Assembly: GCF_902859695.1 (NCBI RefSeq)
Contig: NZ_CADIJL010000011.1
Coordinates: 1 to 64,000, forward strand
Direction: 5' to 3'
Origin: Achromobacter ruhlandii
Lineage (GTDB): Bacteria > Pseudomonadota > Gammaproteobacteria > Burkholderiales > Burkholderiaceae_B
DNA length: 64,000 nt
Below are positions 8,018-16,115 of the stretch, in pieces. How positions within the stretch are numbered: the stretch's first letter is position 1; each line of letters opens with the position of its first letter. The notes beneath the pieces are model-generated. The model did no database searches. It was not told where the DNA came from and saw nothing but the letters and a program-made list of their open reading frames with translations. The position numbers and the translations under genes are program-made.

Positions 8018-9192
8018 GCGGGACTCTTGCTCCAGGGCCAACGTTGTTGGACGATTCGGGTGATGGTGTGGCGGTACTCCATGTAGCTCATGGCGCCCAG
8101 CGCCAGGGCCATGGCGCCGATGTTCGGCCCCAGGGCGGTGAGCCAGGGCGGCCACTTACCCAGCATGCCGACGTTCAGCGCCAACTGGTTGAGCATGAAG
8201 AAGCCCACGCCCAGCAGGATGCCGATGAACACCTTGGCGCCCACGCCGCCGCGGCGCGTCTGCATCAGGCCGATGGGGGCGGCGATGGTGATCATCACCA
8301 GCAACGTGAACGGATATGCCAGTTTGCGCCACAAGGCGACAACCTGTCGACCATATTGCAGCTGGTTGTTGCGCAAATAATCCACATAGTCGAGCAGCGT
8401 CACGATCGACATGCGTTCGGGCGTCAGGACCCGGGCCAGCAGGCGTTCGGCGCTCAAGGTGGTATCGACGGTGCGCTCGGGCACCTTGACCACCACCGCG
8501 GGGGGATTCTTCGGCGGGCGGGCGTCGGCCAGCGCCTCGGCGGCGTTATCGTCCAGGCGCGTCTCGGCCACATCCTTGAGCACCAGGTCGCCATGGGCGA
8601 ACAGGCCGGTCGGGGCGGTCGACAGGACGGACAGGGTCAGGTCCTTCTTGAATTCGTACAGGGTGACGTCGGTGACCTGGCCGTCGCCCTTGAGTTCGCC
8701 GATGTTGATGATGCGGGTGCCGCCGTTGGCCGTGGGTTCCTTGAACCAGTAGCCGCTGTTCAGGCGGTCGCCGCCGGCCTTGCCGCGGAACATCAGGTTG
8801 GCCTCGCCGGACTTCATCTCGGCCCAGGGGGTGACGTACTCGGACAGCAGGGCCGCGCCGATCATCAGCGGGATGGTGACGATCCAGAGCATGCGCAGCA
8901 GGCGCATGCCGCTGACGCCCGAGACCCGCAGGATCACCAGTTCGTTGCGCTGGGCCAGGCCGGCCAGCGCCAGGATGGCGCCGATCAGCAGGCCGATGGG
9001 CAGCAGGTCGTACAGACGGGTGGGGATGGCCAGCGCCTGCATGTACAGCAGGGCCATCATGGAGAACTTGTCGCCCACGTTGTCCAGGTCGTCCACCAGC
9101 GCGAAGAACGTGAAAAGGCCCAGCAGGGCCATGAGGACCACTGCACAAGAGCGATAGATCTCGCGGGCCAGGTAGCGACGTGCGGTACGCAT
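8014..9192 (-). CDS. lptG: LPS export ABC transporter permease LptG
   Basis: A 392-residue inner-membrane subunit of the LptB2FG extractor that moves lipopolysaccharide to the Lpt bridge. The N-terminal half has membrane segments (about 15-35, 55-75, 98-118). A periplasmic beta-jellyroll region follows (about 130-270, [20 protein letters not shown]), and then three C-terminal membrane helices. The family is YjgP/YjgQ; the N-terminal pattern ([10 protein letters not shown]) fits LptG better than LptF. The usual partner gene lptF is not in this window. It is followed directly by apaH with a 4-base overlap. Confidence 0.92.
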   Translation of the reverse strand: MRTARRYLAREIYRSCAVVLMALLGLFTFFALVDDLDNVGDKFSMMALLYMQALAIPTRLYDLLPIGLLIGAILALAGLAQRNELVILRVSGVSGMRLLRMLWIVTIPLMIGAALLSEYVTPWAEMKSGEANLMFRGKAGGDRLNSGYWFKEPTANGGTRIINIGELKGDGQVTDVTLYEFKKDLTLSVLSTAPTGLFAHGDLVLKDVAETRLDDNAAEALADARPPKNPPAVVVKVPERTVDTTLSAERLLARVLTPERMSIVTLLDYVDYLRNNQLQYGRQVVALWRKLAYPFTLLVMITIAAPIGLMQTRRGGVGAKVFIGILLGVGFFMLNQLALNVGMLGKWPPWLTALGPNIGAMALALGAMSYMEYRHTITRIVQQRWPWSKSPA

Positions 9193-9283
9193 GAAAAAGG
9201 GCGAAGTAGCGCTAAACGTGAAAGCTTAACAAATCCGGCCGTCGAGGGTGGGCCGTGACCTGTCGAAGCCGCCGGTTTCCGTG

Positions 9284-10018
9284 TCAGGGAATGTCAACCA
9301 TCTGCATGCGCCGGGTCAGGGTGTAGACGCGGGAATTCAGGTAATTCGAGTTGCGGTGGCTGTCATAGAAGCGCGGATTGGGCAGCATGGCCGCCAGCCG
9401 GGCCGACTGGGCGGCCCCCAGGCTGGCCGCCGGCACGTTGAAATAGTGCCGGGCCGCCGCCTGGGCGCCGAACACCCCGACGCCCCATTCCGCCACATTC
9501 AGGTACAGCTCCAGGATGCGCTCCTTGCTCATGACGTGTTCGATCATGTAGGTCAGCACCAGTTCCTGGCCTTTGCGCAGGTAGCTGCGGGAACTGGACA
9601 GGAACAGGTTCTTGGCCAGCTGCTGGGTGATGGTCGAGCCGCCGCGCATCTTGCTGCGCCCGGCCGCCTCCTGTTTCTGGTTGTATTCCCAGGCCTTGCG
9701 GATGGCGTCCCATTCGACGCCATCGTGTTCGGTGAAGTTGGAATCCTCGGACGCGACCACCGCCAGCTTCAGGCTGCGGTTGATCTTGTCATAGGGCACC
9801 CACTCGTATTTCAGTTGGAAATCGGGATTGCCGTCGCGCAGACGCGATAGTTCCTCGCGCATCACCGCGCTGCTGCCCGGGTTCTGGTAGTTGTACCAGA
9901 CCACCAGGCCGAACAGCCAGAACTGGTACAGCAGCACCGCGCACACCAGCGCCATCAGCGTGCCGGTGATGATCCGGAACCAGGAGCGGCGCTTGCCGCT
10001 CTTGCCGCGGGCGGCCAT
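9284..10018 (-). CDS. mtgA: Monofunctional biosynthetic peptidoglycan transglycosylase
   Basis: A 244-residue GT51 glycosyltransferase that polymerises lipid II. There is one N-terminal membrane anchor (about 16-38). The family motifs then follow: EDSNFTEHDGVEWDAI with the catalytic Glu, GGSTITQQLAKNLFL, and RKGQELVLTYMIEH through ILELYLNVAEWGVGVFG. There is no transpeptidase domain, which separates it from bifunctional PBPs. It starts 4 bases after the aroE stop in the same operon. Confidence 0.96.
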   Translation of the reverse strand: MAARGKSGKRRSWFRIITGTLMALVCAVLLYQFWLFGLVVWYNYQNPGSSAVMREELSRLRDGNPDFQLKYEWVPYDKINRSLKLAVVASEDSNFTEHDGVEWDAIRKAWEYNQKQEAAGRSKMRGGSTITQQLAKNLFLSSSRSYLRKGQELVLTYMIEHVMSKERILELYLNVAEWGVGVFGAQAAARHYFNVPAASLGAAQSARLAAMLPNPRFYDSHRNSNYLNSRVYTLTRRMQMVDIP

Positions 10019-10022
10019 TGGC

Positions 10023-10886
10023 TCAGTTCCCGGCCATGAGCGCCTCGCGCAGCGCGGCCAGCACCGGGGCGGGGTCGGGCCGCACGCCGTGCCAGATGAA
10101 GAAGCTCTCGGCCGCCTGGCCCACCAGCATGCCCAGGCCGTCGGCGGTCAAGGCGGCGCCGTCCTGGCGGGCCTGGCGCATGAACGCCGTCGGCTGGGCG
10201 CCGTACATCATGTCGTAGGCGGCCGCGCCCTCGGCGTACAGGCCGGCGGGCAGGTCCGGGGCGGCGTCCTGCAGCCCGCTGGCGGTGGCATTGACCACCA
10301 GGTTCCAGCCGCCGGGCTGGGCGGCGTCGGCCAGCCCGCCTGCGGTGACCCGGGTCTGCGGCTCGGCGCCGGTCTCGCGCCAGCCCTCGGCCAGCTCCAG
10401 CGCGCGGGCGGCGGTGCGGTTGACGATATGGATGCGGGCGCAACCGGCCTGCGCCAAGGGCTGCAGCACGCCGCGGGCGGCGCCGCCGGCGCCCACCAGC
10501 AGCACCGAGGCGCCCGTCAGGCGCACGCCCAGGCGCAGCAGATCGGAAACCAGGCCCACGCCGTCGGTGTTGCAGCCATGCCAGGCGCCGTCGCGCCAGG
10601 ACAGGGTGTTGACCGCGCCGGCCAGCCGGGCGCGGCTCGACAGGCGGCCCGCGGCCAGCGCGTAGGCGTCCTGCTTGAACGGCACCGTCACATTCAGGCC
10701 CAGGCCGCCCTCGGCGGCAAAGGCGGCCACGGCTGCCGTGAAGCCGTCCACCGGCGCCAGCAGGCGCTCGTAGCTGAGCGGCTTGCCGGTCTGGCGGGAA
10801 AACAGGGCGTGGATCTGCGGCGAGCGGCTGTGCGCGATGGGGTTGCCGATCACGGCATAGCGGGCAAGAGGGGACGCCTCGGTCAT
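10023..10886 (-). CDS. aroE: Shikimate dehydrogenase (NADP+)
   Basis: A 287-residue enzyme reducing 3-dehydroshikimate to shikimate. The N-terminal substrate domain shows NPIAHSRSPQIH and NVTVPFKQDAY, which contains the catalytic Lys. NTDGVG contributes the catalytic Asp, and the NADP-binding loop is VGAGGAARGVLQPL. The C-terminal GLGMLVGQAAESFFIWHG is typical. Its start overlaps the stop of the TonB-like gene by 4 bases. The enzyme acts downstream of the dehydroquinase encoded at 25016. Confidence 0.96.
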   Translation of the reverse strand: MTEASPLARYAVIGNPIAHSRSPQIHALFSRQTGKPLSYERLLAPVDGFTAAVAAFAAEGGLGLNVTVPFKQDAYALAAGRLSSRARLAGAVNTLSWRDGAWHGCNTDGVGLVSDLLRLGVRLTGASVLLVGAGGAARGVLQPLAQAGCARIHIVNRTAARALELAEGWRETGAEPQTRVTAGGLADAAQPGGWNLVVNATASGLQDAAPDLPAGLYAEGAAAYDMMYGAQPTAFMRQARQDGAALTADGLGMLVGQAAESFFIWHGVRPDPAPVLAALREALMAGN

Positions 10887-11782
10887 GGGGCTTCGGTTTC
10901 CAGGGTGTCGTTGACGAAATGCCAGGTGCGGGTAATGACCAGCACGTCGGTATCGCGCGCGATGTCGGGCGGGAAAGGCGGGAAGGGCGCGGCCAGTTGC
11001 ACGATGCGGCGCGCGGCCTGGTTCAGCACGGCGTGCGGCGAGGGCTGGTCGATCTCGACGTTGGCGATGCTGCCGTCGGCGCGCACCGACACGGTGATGC
11101 GCAGCGAACCATAGATGCGGCCGCGCGCCTCGTCCGGGTAGTGCTGGGTGCCGACCGTCTCGATGCGGGTGCGCCAGGCGTCCAGGTAGGCGGCATAGCG
11201 CGAGGCTTCGGCCGAGGGCGCCACGAACTGCTTGCGCGGTTCCGCGCTGTATTGCTGGACCTTGGCCGCCAGGGCGGCGACCTGGGCGTTCTGGATGACG
11301 CTGGCCTGGTCCTCGGCGTCCTTGCCGCGGTCATTGCCGTCGGGCCAGGGGTTGACGGCCTGGCGCTCGGCGCCGGCCTTGTCGGCCGCCCGCAACTGGG
11401 TCATCAGGCGGGTCTGCTCGGCCTCCAGCTGGACCTGGCGCTTGCGCATGGCTTCGAGCACGATGGTCTCGGCCGAGGCGCCGGTCTGGGGCAGCGGAGT
11501 GGTGGACAGGCCGCGTTCGGCGTTGCCGCCGCCGCTCATCTGGTTCTGCGCCTGGGCCCGTGGCGCGTCGGGCGGGGTTTCGCTGCGCGCATTGAGCAGC
11601 ACGATTTCCAGACTGGCCGCCGGCGGCCGCGACAGGGCGGGCGCGCCGAAGCGCCACGCCAGGGCGCCGGCGTGCACCAACAGCGAAATCGTGAGGCCGA
11701 TGCGCAGGTAATGCTGGGCGGGCGCGCCCAGCCACCGCAGCGGACGGCTCAGCGGGGGAGGGGAGTCAGCGACGTGTTGCAC
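10883..11782 (-). CDS. TonB-family energy-transducer-like protein
   Basis: A 299-residue protein with one N-terminal membrane anchor (about 27-47) and a Pro/Gln/Ala-rich, partly helical periplasmic spacer. The C-terminal domain matches TonB (YPDEARGRIYGSLRITVSVRADGSI then a conserved AAPFPPFPP). TonB transmits proton-motive force to outer-membrane receptors. No exbB/exbD or receptor gene lies next to it, and it is translationally linked to aroE. It may therefore be an auxiliary TonB-like protein. Confidence 0.85.
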   Translation of the reverse strand: MQHVADSPPPLSRPLRWLGAPAQHYLRIGLTISLLVHAGALAWRFGAPALSRPPAASLEIVLLNARSETPPDAPRAQAQNQMSGGGNAERGLSTTPLPQTGASAETIVLEAMRKRQVQLEAEQTRLMTQLRAADKAGAERQAVNPWPDGNDRGKDAEDQASVIQNAQVAALAAKVQQYSAEPRKQFVAPSAEASRYAAYLDAWRTRIETVGTQHYPDEARGRIYGSLRITVSVRADGSIANVEIDQPSPHAVLNQAARRIVQLAAPFPPFPPDIARDTDVLVITRTWHFVNDTLETEAP

Positions 11783-11820
11783 GCACGCATTGTAGAGCCA
11801 CTCCGCCCGCCGCCGTCACC

Positions 11821-12909
11821 TTACTTGGCCGGGCGCGGGAACACCCAGACCTTGTCCGCCGGCAGGGCCAGGCGGCAGGGGCCGGGCTCGCGGCCCTCGG
11901 GGCCGTAGGCGCGCAGCGCCAGCGTGTTGGCCGGGTCCGCATCGGGGGTGCGGAACAGGTATTCCCAGCGGTCGCCCAGGTACATGCTGGTCAGCAGCGG
12001 CATGTCGATGTGGTTGCCGTCGGGGTCGTCCGCCAGGCGGACCTGTTCGACCCGGATCACGGCGGTGGCGTCCTGGCCCGCGGCCACGCCTTCGCCGGCC
12101 TTGCCCCACAGCGCCCAGCCGCGGCCCTCGATGCGGGCGCGGCCATCGCGCACTTCGGTGACCTTGCCGTCCAGGCGGTTGTTGCTGCCCATGAATTCGG
12201 CGGTGAACAGCGTCGACGGCGCGCCGTACATCTCCTGCGGCGTGCCCTGCTGCTCGATCTTGCCGTTGTTCAGCAGCAGGATGCGGTCGGAAATGGCCAT
12301 GGCTTCGCTCTGGTCATGCGTCACCATCAATGCCGAAAGGCCCAGGCGGATGATCAGCTCGCGCAGGAAGGCGCGGGCCTCCTCGCGCAGCTTGGCGTCC
12401 AGGTTGGACAGCGGCTCGTCCAGCAGGATCACGGGCGGGCTGTACACCAGCGCGCGGCCGATGGCCACGCGCTGCTGCTGGCCGCCGGACAGCGCGTGCG
12501 GATGGCGTTGGCCGAGCTTGCCCAGGCCGAGCTGGTCCAGCACCGCCTGTACGCGTTCGCGCACTTCGCCCGAAGGCACCTTGCGCAGCTTGAGCGGGTA
12601 GGCGACGTTGTCGAACACGGTCTTGTGCGGCCACAGGGCATACGACTGGAACACCAGGCCGAGGTTGCGCTCCTCGGCCGGGATCTCCTGGCGCGCGGCG
12701 CCGTCGTAGACGGTGCGATCGCCGATGGTGATGCGGCCGCGCTTGGGGCCTTCCAGGCCGGCCACGGCGCGCAGCAGGGTGGTCTTGCCGCTGCCCGAGG
12801 GGCCCAGCAGCGATACCACTTCGCCCTGGCGCAGTTGCATCGACACGCCCTTGAGCACCGGGTTGTCGCCGTAATCCAGGTGCAGGTCTTCTACAGAAAG
12901 CTCAATCAT
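11821..12909 (-). CDS. ABC transporter ATP-binding protein (FbpC/PotA-like)
   Basis: A 362-residue ATPase with the nucleotide-binding domain in the first 235 residues: Walker A GPSGSGKTT, signature LSGGQQQRV, Walker B ILLDEP with the LSNLDA D-loop, and MVTHDQ. A C-terminal TOBE-type domain follows (about 260-360). This layout is typical of iron, spermidine, thiamine and phosphonate importers. Its start overlaps the permease stop by 8 bases. It completes the transporter with the permease at 12902 and the binding protein at 14830. Confidence 0.93.
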   Translation of the reverse strand: MIELSVEDLHLDYGDNPVLKGVSMQLRQGEVVSLLGPSGSGKTTLLRAVAGLEGPKRGRITIGDRTVYDGAARQEIPAEERNLGLVFQSYALWPHKTVFDNVAYPLKLRKVPSGEVRERVQAVLDQLGLGKLGQRHPHALSGGQQQRVAIGRALVYSPPVILLDEPLSNLDAKLREEARAFLRELIIRLGLSALMVTHDQSEAMAISDRILLLNNGKIEQQGTPQEMYGAPSTLFTAEFMGSNNRLDGKVTEVRDGRARIEGRGWALWGKAGEGVAAGQDATAVIRVEQVRLADDPDGNHIDMPLLTSMYLGDRWEYLFRTPDADPANTLALRAYGPEGREPGPCRLALPADKVWVFPRPAK

Positions 12910-14680
12910 GAAGTTTGACTCCGAATCGCAGGGCGATGCCCAGGCCGATCACGACCAGAACGATATTGATGAAGGAAAGCGCGGCCACGATGTCGATGGC
13001 GCCCGAGGCCCACAGCGACACCAGCATGGAGCCGATGGTCTCGGTGCCGGGCGACAGCAGATAGACGCCGGTGGAGTATTCGCGCTCGAAAATCAGGAAC
13101 ATCAGCAGCCACGAACCGATCAGGCCGTACTTGGCCAGCGGCACGGTGACGTGGCGCGTGACCTGGCCGCGGCGCGCGCCGGCGCTGCGGGCGGCTTCTT
13201 CCAGTTCGGGGCCGACCTGCAACAGTGTCGACGAGATCAGTCGCAGGCCATAGGCCATCCAGACCACCGTGTAGGCCAGCCACACGCTGAAAATGGTGCT
13301 GCGCATCGAACGCAGCCATTCGACGAAGTTCTCGCGCGCCCACTCGGCGAACGGCAGGCCCGACAGCCAGCCGCCCAGGTCGGCGTCGAGCGCGTTGTCC
13401 AGCCACATCGGCACGAACAGGAACACCCACAGGAACGCCAGGCCCGCCAGCAGGCCGGGCACGGCGCGCGGCACCAGCACGCTGTAGTCCATGAAGCGGG
13501 TGACGTTGTCCGGCTTGCGGTGCATCGCCAGGCCGACGAAGGTGTAGCAGATCACCGCCAGCGCGCCGCCGAAGACGCCGATGGCCACCGAGTTGACGAT
13601 CGCGCGCATCAGGTTGGGCTGCGAGAACACCGTGCGGAACGCGTCCAGCGACAGCACGTCGAACAGCGACACGCCCATGCCCCAGTTGGACACGAAGGCG
13701 CGCAGCAGCACGCCCAGCAGCGGCACCACGATGGTGACCAGCAGCCAGAACGCCACCACGCCGCCGGCCACCCAGCGCCACTTGCCCAGCGGCAGCGGAC
13801 GGGCGCGCGAGGCCTTGCCCTTGACGGTGACGAAGCGGTTGGCGGTGCGCATCAGGCGGCGCTGCAGCATGACCAGCGGGATCGTCATGCAGATCAGCAC
13901 CACGGCCACCGCGGCCATCAGGTGGTACGAGGGGATGCCGAGCTTGTTGGTCAGCTTGTACAGGTACGTCGCCAGCACCAGGTTGCCTTCGGGGTCACCC
14001 AGCACCAGCACCAGGCCGAACACTTCCAGGCCCAGGAAGAACAGCAGCACGGTGGCGTACAGCATGGCCGGGCGCACCATCGGCAGGCTCACCGACACCA
14101 TCACGCGCAGGGGCGAAGCGCCACTGACGCGGGCCGCTTCCTCGACGTCCGAGCCCATGCTGCGCAGCGCCGACGAGATGTACAGGTAGGCGTGCGGCAC
14201 GTGCGTCAGGCCGGCGATGATGACGATGCTGGTCAGCGAATACACATTCCAGGGCACAAAGCCCAGGATGTTCTGCGCCCAGGTCGAGAAGAAGCCGACC
14301 GGGCCCGCCGCCACCACGTAGCCGAAGCCCAGCACCATCGGCGACACGAAGATCGGCACCAGGATCAGCGGTTCGATCCAGCGCCGGCCCGGCAGGTCGG
14401 TGCGGATCATCAGGAACGCCAGCATGCCGCCCAGCGGGATGGCGATGATGGCCAGCCCGAACGCCAGGATGAAGCCGCTTTTCAGCGCCTTGTAGAAATC
14501 GGGGTCCGCGAAGATGAAGCGGAACGCATCCAGGCTGAAGACCTTGGACGGCGAAAAGAAGGGCGCGGATAGAAAGCTCTGGATGATGATGAACGACAGC
14601 GGCACGTAGATGGCCAAGGCTGTGATCAGCACCACCACGCCGCGTGGCAGGGACTGCCATTTTCTGCGCAATGACTGCAT
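12902..14680 (-). CDS. ABC transporter permease, fused double-domain (FbpB-like)
   Basis: A 592-residue membrane protein with two consecutive MetI-type permease domains, so one chain supplies both halves of the channel, as in FbpB or ThiP. EAA-type loops occur at DVEEAARVSGASPLRVMVSV (first half) and LEEAARSAGARRGQVTRHVT (second half). The start at 14680 (MQSLRRKWQS) has AGGA upstream; an in-frame ATG 42 bases further up lacks a better site. A strong hairpin separates it from the binding-protein gene. Confidence 0.92.
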   Translation of the reverse strand: MQSLRRKWQSLPRGVVVLITALAIYVPLSFIIIQSFLSAPFFSPSKVFSLDAFRFIFADPDFYKALKSGFILAFGLAIIAIPLGGMLAFLMIRTDLPGRRWIEPLILVPIFVSPMVLGFGYVVAAGPVGFFSTWAQNILGFVPWNVYSLTSIVIIAGLTHVPHAYLYISSALRSMGSDVEEAARVSGASPLRVMVSVSLPMVRPAMLYATVLLFFLGLEVFGLVLVLGDPEGNLVLATYLYKLTNKLGIPSYHLMAAVAVVLICMTIPLVMLQRRLMRTANRFVTVKGKASRARPLPLGKWRWVAGGVVAFWLLVTIVVPLLGVLLRAFVSNWGMGVSLFDVLSLDAFRTVFSQPNLMRAIVNSVAIGVFGGALAVICYTFVGLAMHRKPDNVTRFMDYSVLVPRAVPGLLAGLAFLWVFLFVPMWLDNALDADLGGWLSGLPFAEWARENFVEWLRSMRSTIFSVWLAYTVVWMAYGLRLISSTLLQVGPELEEAARSAGARRGQVTRHVTVPLAKYGLIGSWLLMFLIFEREYSTGVYLLSPGTETIGSMLVSLWASGAIDIVAALSFINIVLVVIGLGIALRFGVKLHD

Positions 14681-14790
14681 GGGGAAAATCCTGTTATCTC
14701 GATAGACGCGGGTCGCGCCCACTGGCCATGAACACCCGGGCCACGGGCGGCCTGGCGGGCGGCGGTGCTACGCCCTCCCGCGTGCTTGCG

Positions 14791-14813
14791 GCCGGGGGCG
14801 CGCGGCCCCCGGC
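14791..14813 (-). other. Intercistronic GC hairpin after the binding-protein gene
   Basis: Perfect 9-bp stem GCCGGGGGC/GCCCCCGGC with loop GCGCG and no T-run. It lies 17 bases past the binding-protein stop and 110 bases before the permease start. Hairpins at this position typically protect the binding-protein mRNA so that it outnumbers the permease message; that role is inference. Confidence 0.65.
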
Positions 14814-14829
14814 GGTACCGGCGACAGCC

Positions 14830-15927
14830 TTACTTGCCGGCGGCGGCGCGCCAGTCCTTGATGAACTGCAGGCGCTTGTTCTGCTCCAGGTAGTCCAGCA
14901 GCGTCTCGTTGACCGGGATCGGCTTGAGCGAGGCGCCCAGCTTCTTGGTCATGCCGTCGACGTCGTTGTCGCCTTCGATGTCGTCGCGGACCGAGGCCAG
15001 GTCGGCCTGGTTGGCCATGATTTCCTGGCCCTTCTGCGACAGCAGGTAGTCCATCCACAGCTTGGCGGCGTTGCGGTTCTTGGCCTTCTTGCTGATGAAC
15101 GCCACGCGCGACAGCACCAGCGCGTAGTCGGTCGGGTAGGCCACGCCCAGCGACGGGTCGGTCTTGGCGCGGGTCTCGGCGTACGAACCCAGGATGTTGT
15201 AGCCGATCAGGTTCTCGCCCGACGACACGCGTTCCATCATGGTGCCGGTGGACGACTGCACGATCAGGCCGCCCTTGGCGATGTCCTTGAGCGTCTCGAA
15301 GTACTTGGGATCGTTGGCCTTGTCCTGCACGGCCAGCATGAAGCCCACGGCCGACTTCTCGATGTCGTAGGTGGTGACCTTGTTCTTGAACTTGTCCGGC
15401 TGGCTGGCGATCAGCTTGGCCAGGGCGCCGTGCGTGGTCGGCACTTCGTTGGCCGGGATCAGGCGCTTGTTATAGATGAACACCGCCGGTTCGTAGGTGG
15501 TGCCATAGGCCGAATCCTTCCACACCGCCCAGGCCGGCAGCTTGGCGATTTCCGGCGACTTGTACTGCAGCGCGTAGTCGGTGGCCAGCTTGAGGGCCGA
15601 GTCCATCGACGAGCTCCAGACGATGTCGCCGCTGCTGCCGCCCGCCGCCTGCTCGCTGATGTAGCGGTTGTACAGCTCGGTGCTGTTCATGTCGTTGTAT
15701 TCGACCTTGATGCCCGGGTACAGCGCTTCGAAGCCCTTGATGATGGGGCCGGCGGCCTTGGTGTCGGTAGTCGAATAGATCACGACCTTGCCTTCCTTCT
15801 TGGCGCCGTCGAGGATCTTCTGATAATCGGCCGGGTAGCCCGCGGGAACCGTTTGGGCGTAGGCGCTGCCGGCGGCGATGGCGAATGCAGCGGCGCAGGC
15901 GGCCGCCAGTCTGGACTTGGCAAGCAT
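14830..15927 (-). CDS. Periplasmic extracellular solute-binding protein (FbpA/PgtC-like family)
   Basis: A 365-residue binding protein with a Sec signal (cleavage after SAYA-Q, near residue 24). It begins the mature region with KILDGAKKEGKVVIYSTTD and has the FEPAVFIYNKRL and LIGYNILGSYAE blocks of the iron/organic-phosphate binding-protein family. The start at 15927 has GGAGA upstream. The C-terminal half is clearly homologous to the binding domain fused to the neighbouring sensor kinase (FEPAV, TYDI-S-VG, GYNILGSYA). The ligand is not identified. Confidence 0.9.
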   Translation of the reverse strand: MLAKSRLAAACAAAFAIAAGSAYAQTVPAGYPADYQKILDGAKKEGKVVIYSTTDTKAAGPIIKGFEALYPGIKVEYNDMNSTELYNRYISEQAAGGSSGDIVWSSSMDSALKLATDYALQYKSPEIAKLPAWAVWKDSAYGTTYEPAVFIYNKRLIPANEVPTTHGALAKLIASQPDKFKNKVTTYDIEKSAVGFMLAVQDKANDPKYFETLKDIAKGGLIVQSSTGTMMERVSSGENLIGYNILGSYAETRAKTDPSLGVAYPTDYALVLSRVAFISKKAKNRNAAKLWMDYLLSQKGQEIMANQADLASVRDDIEGDNDVDGMTKKLGASLKPIPVNETLLDYLEQNKRLQFIKDWRAAAGK

Positions 15928-16115
15928 GTCTTGTCTCCGTTTGGATTTGGTATCGACAGGCGCAAGGGCCTGCTTGGCGCCCATCTTAGGTTTCGGCGTC
16001 TGTCGTCGTCCTGTCATGGCGCGACAGCCGGGGTAGGGGTAATCCCGGTGTCCGCGGCGGGCGGCGGGACCGATGGCCCGCTCGCGGACGCGGCGGGAGG
16101 AGCGGTCGCCGCGCC

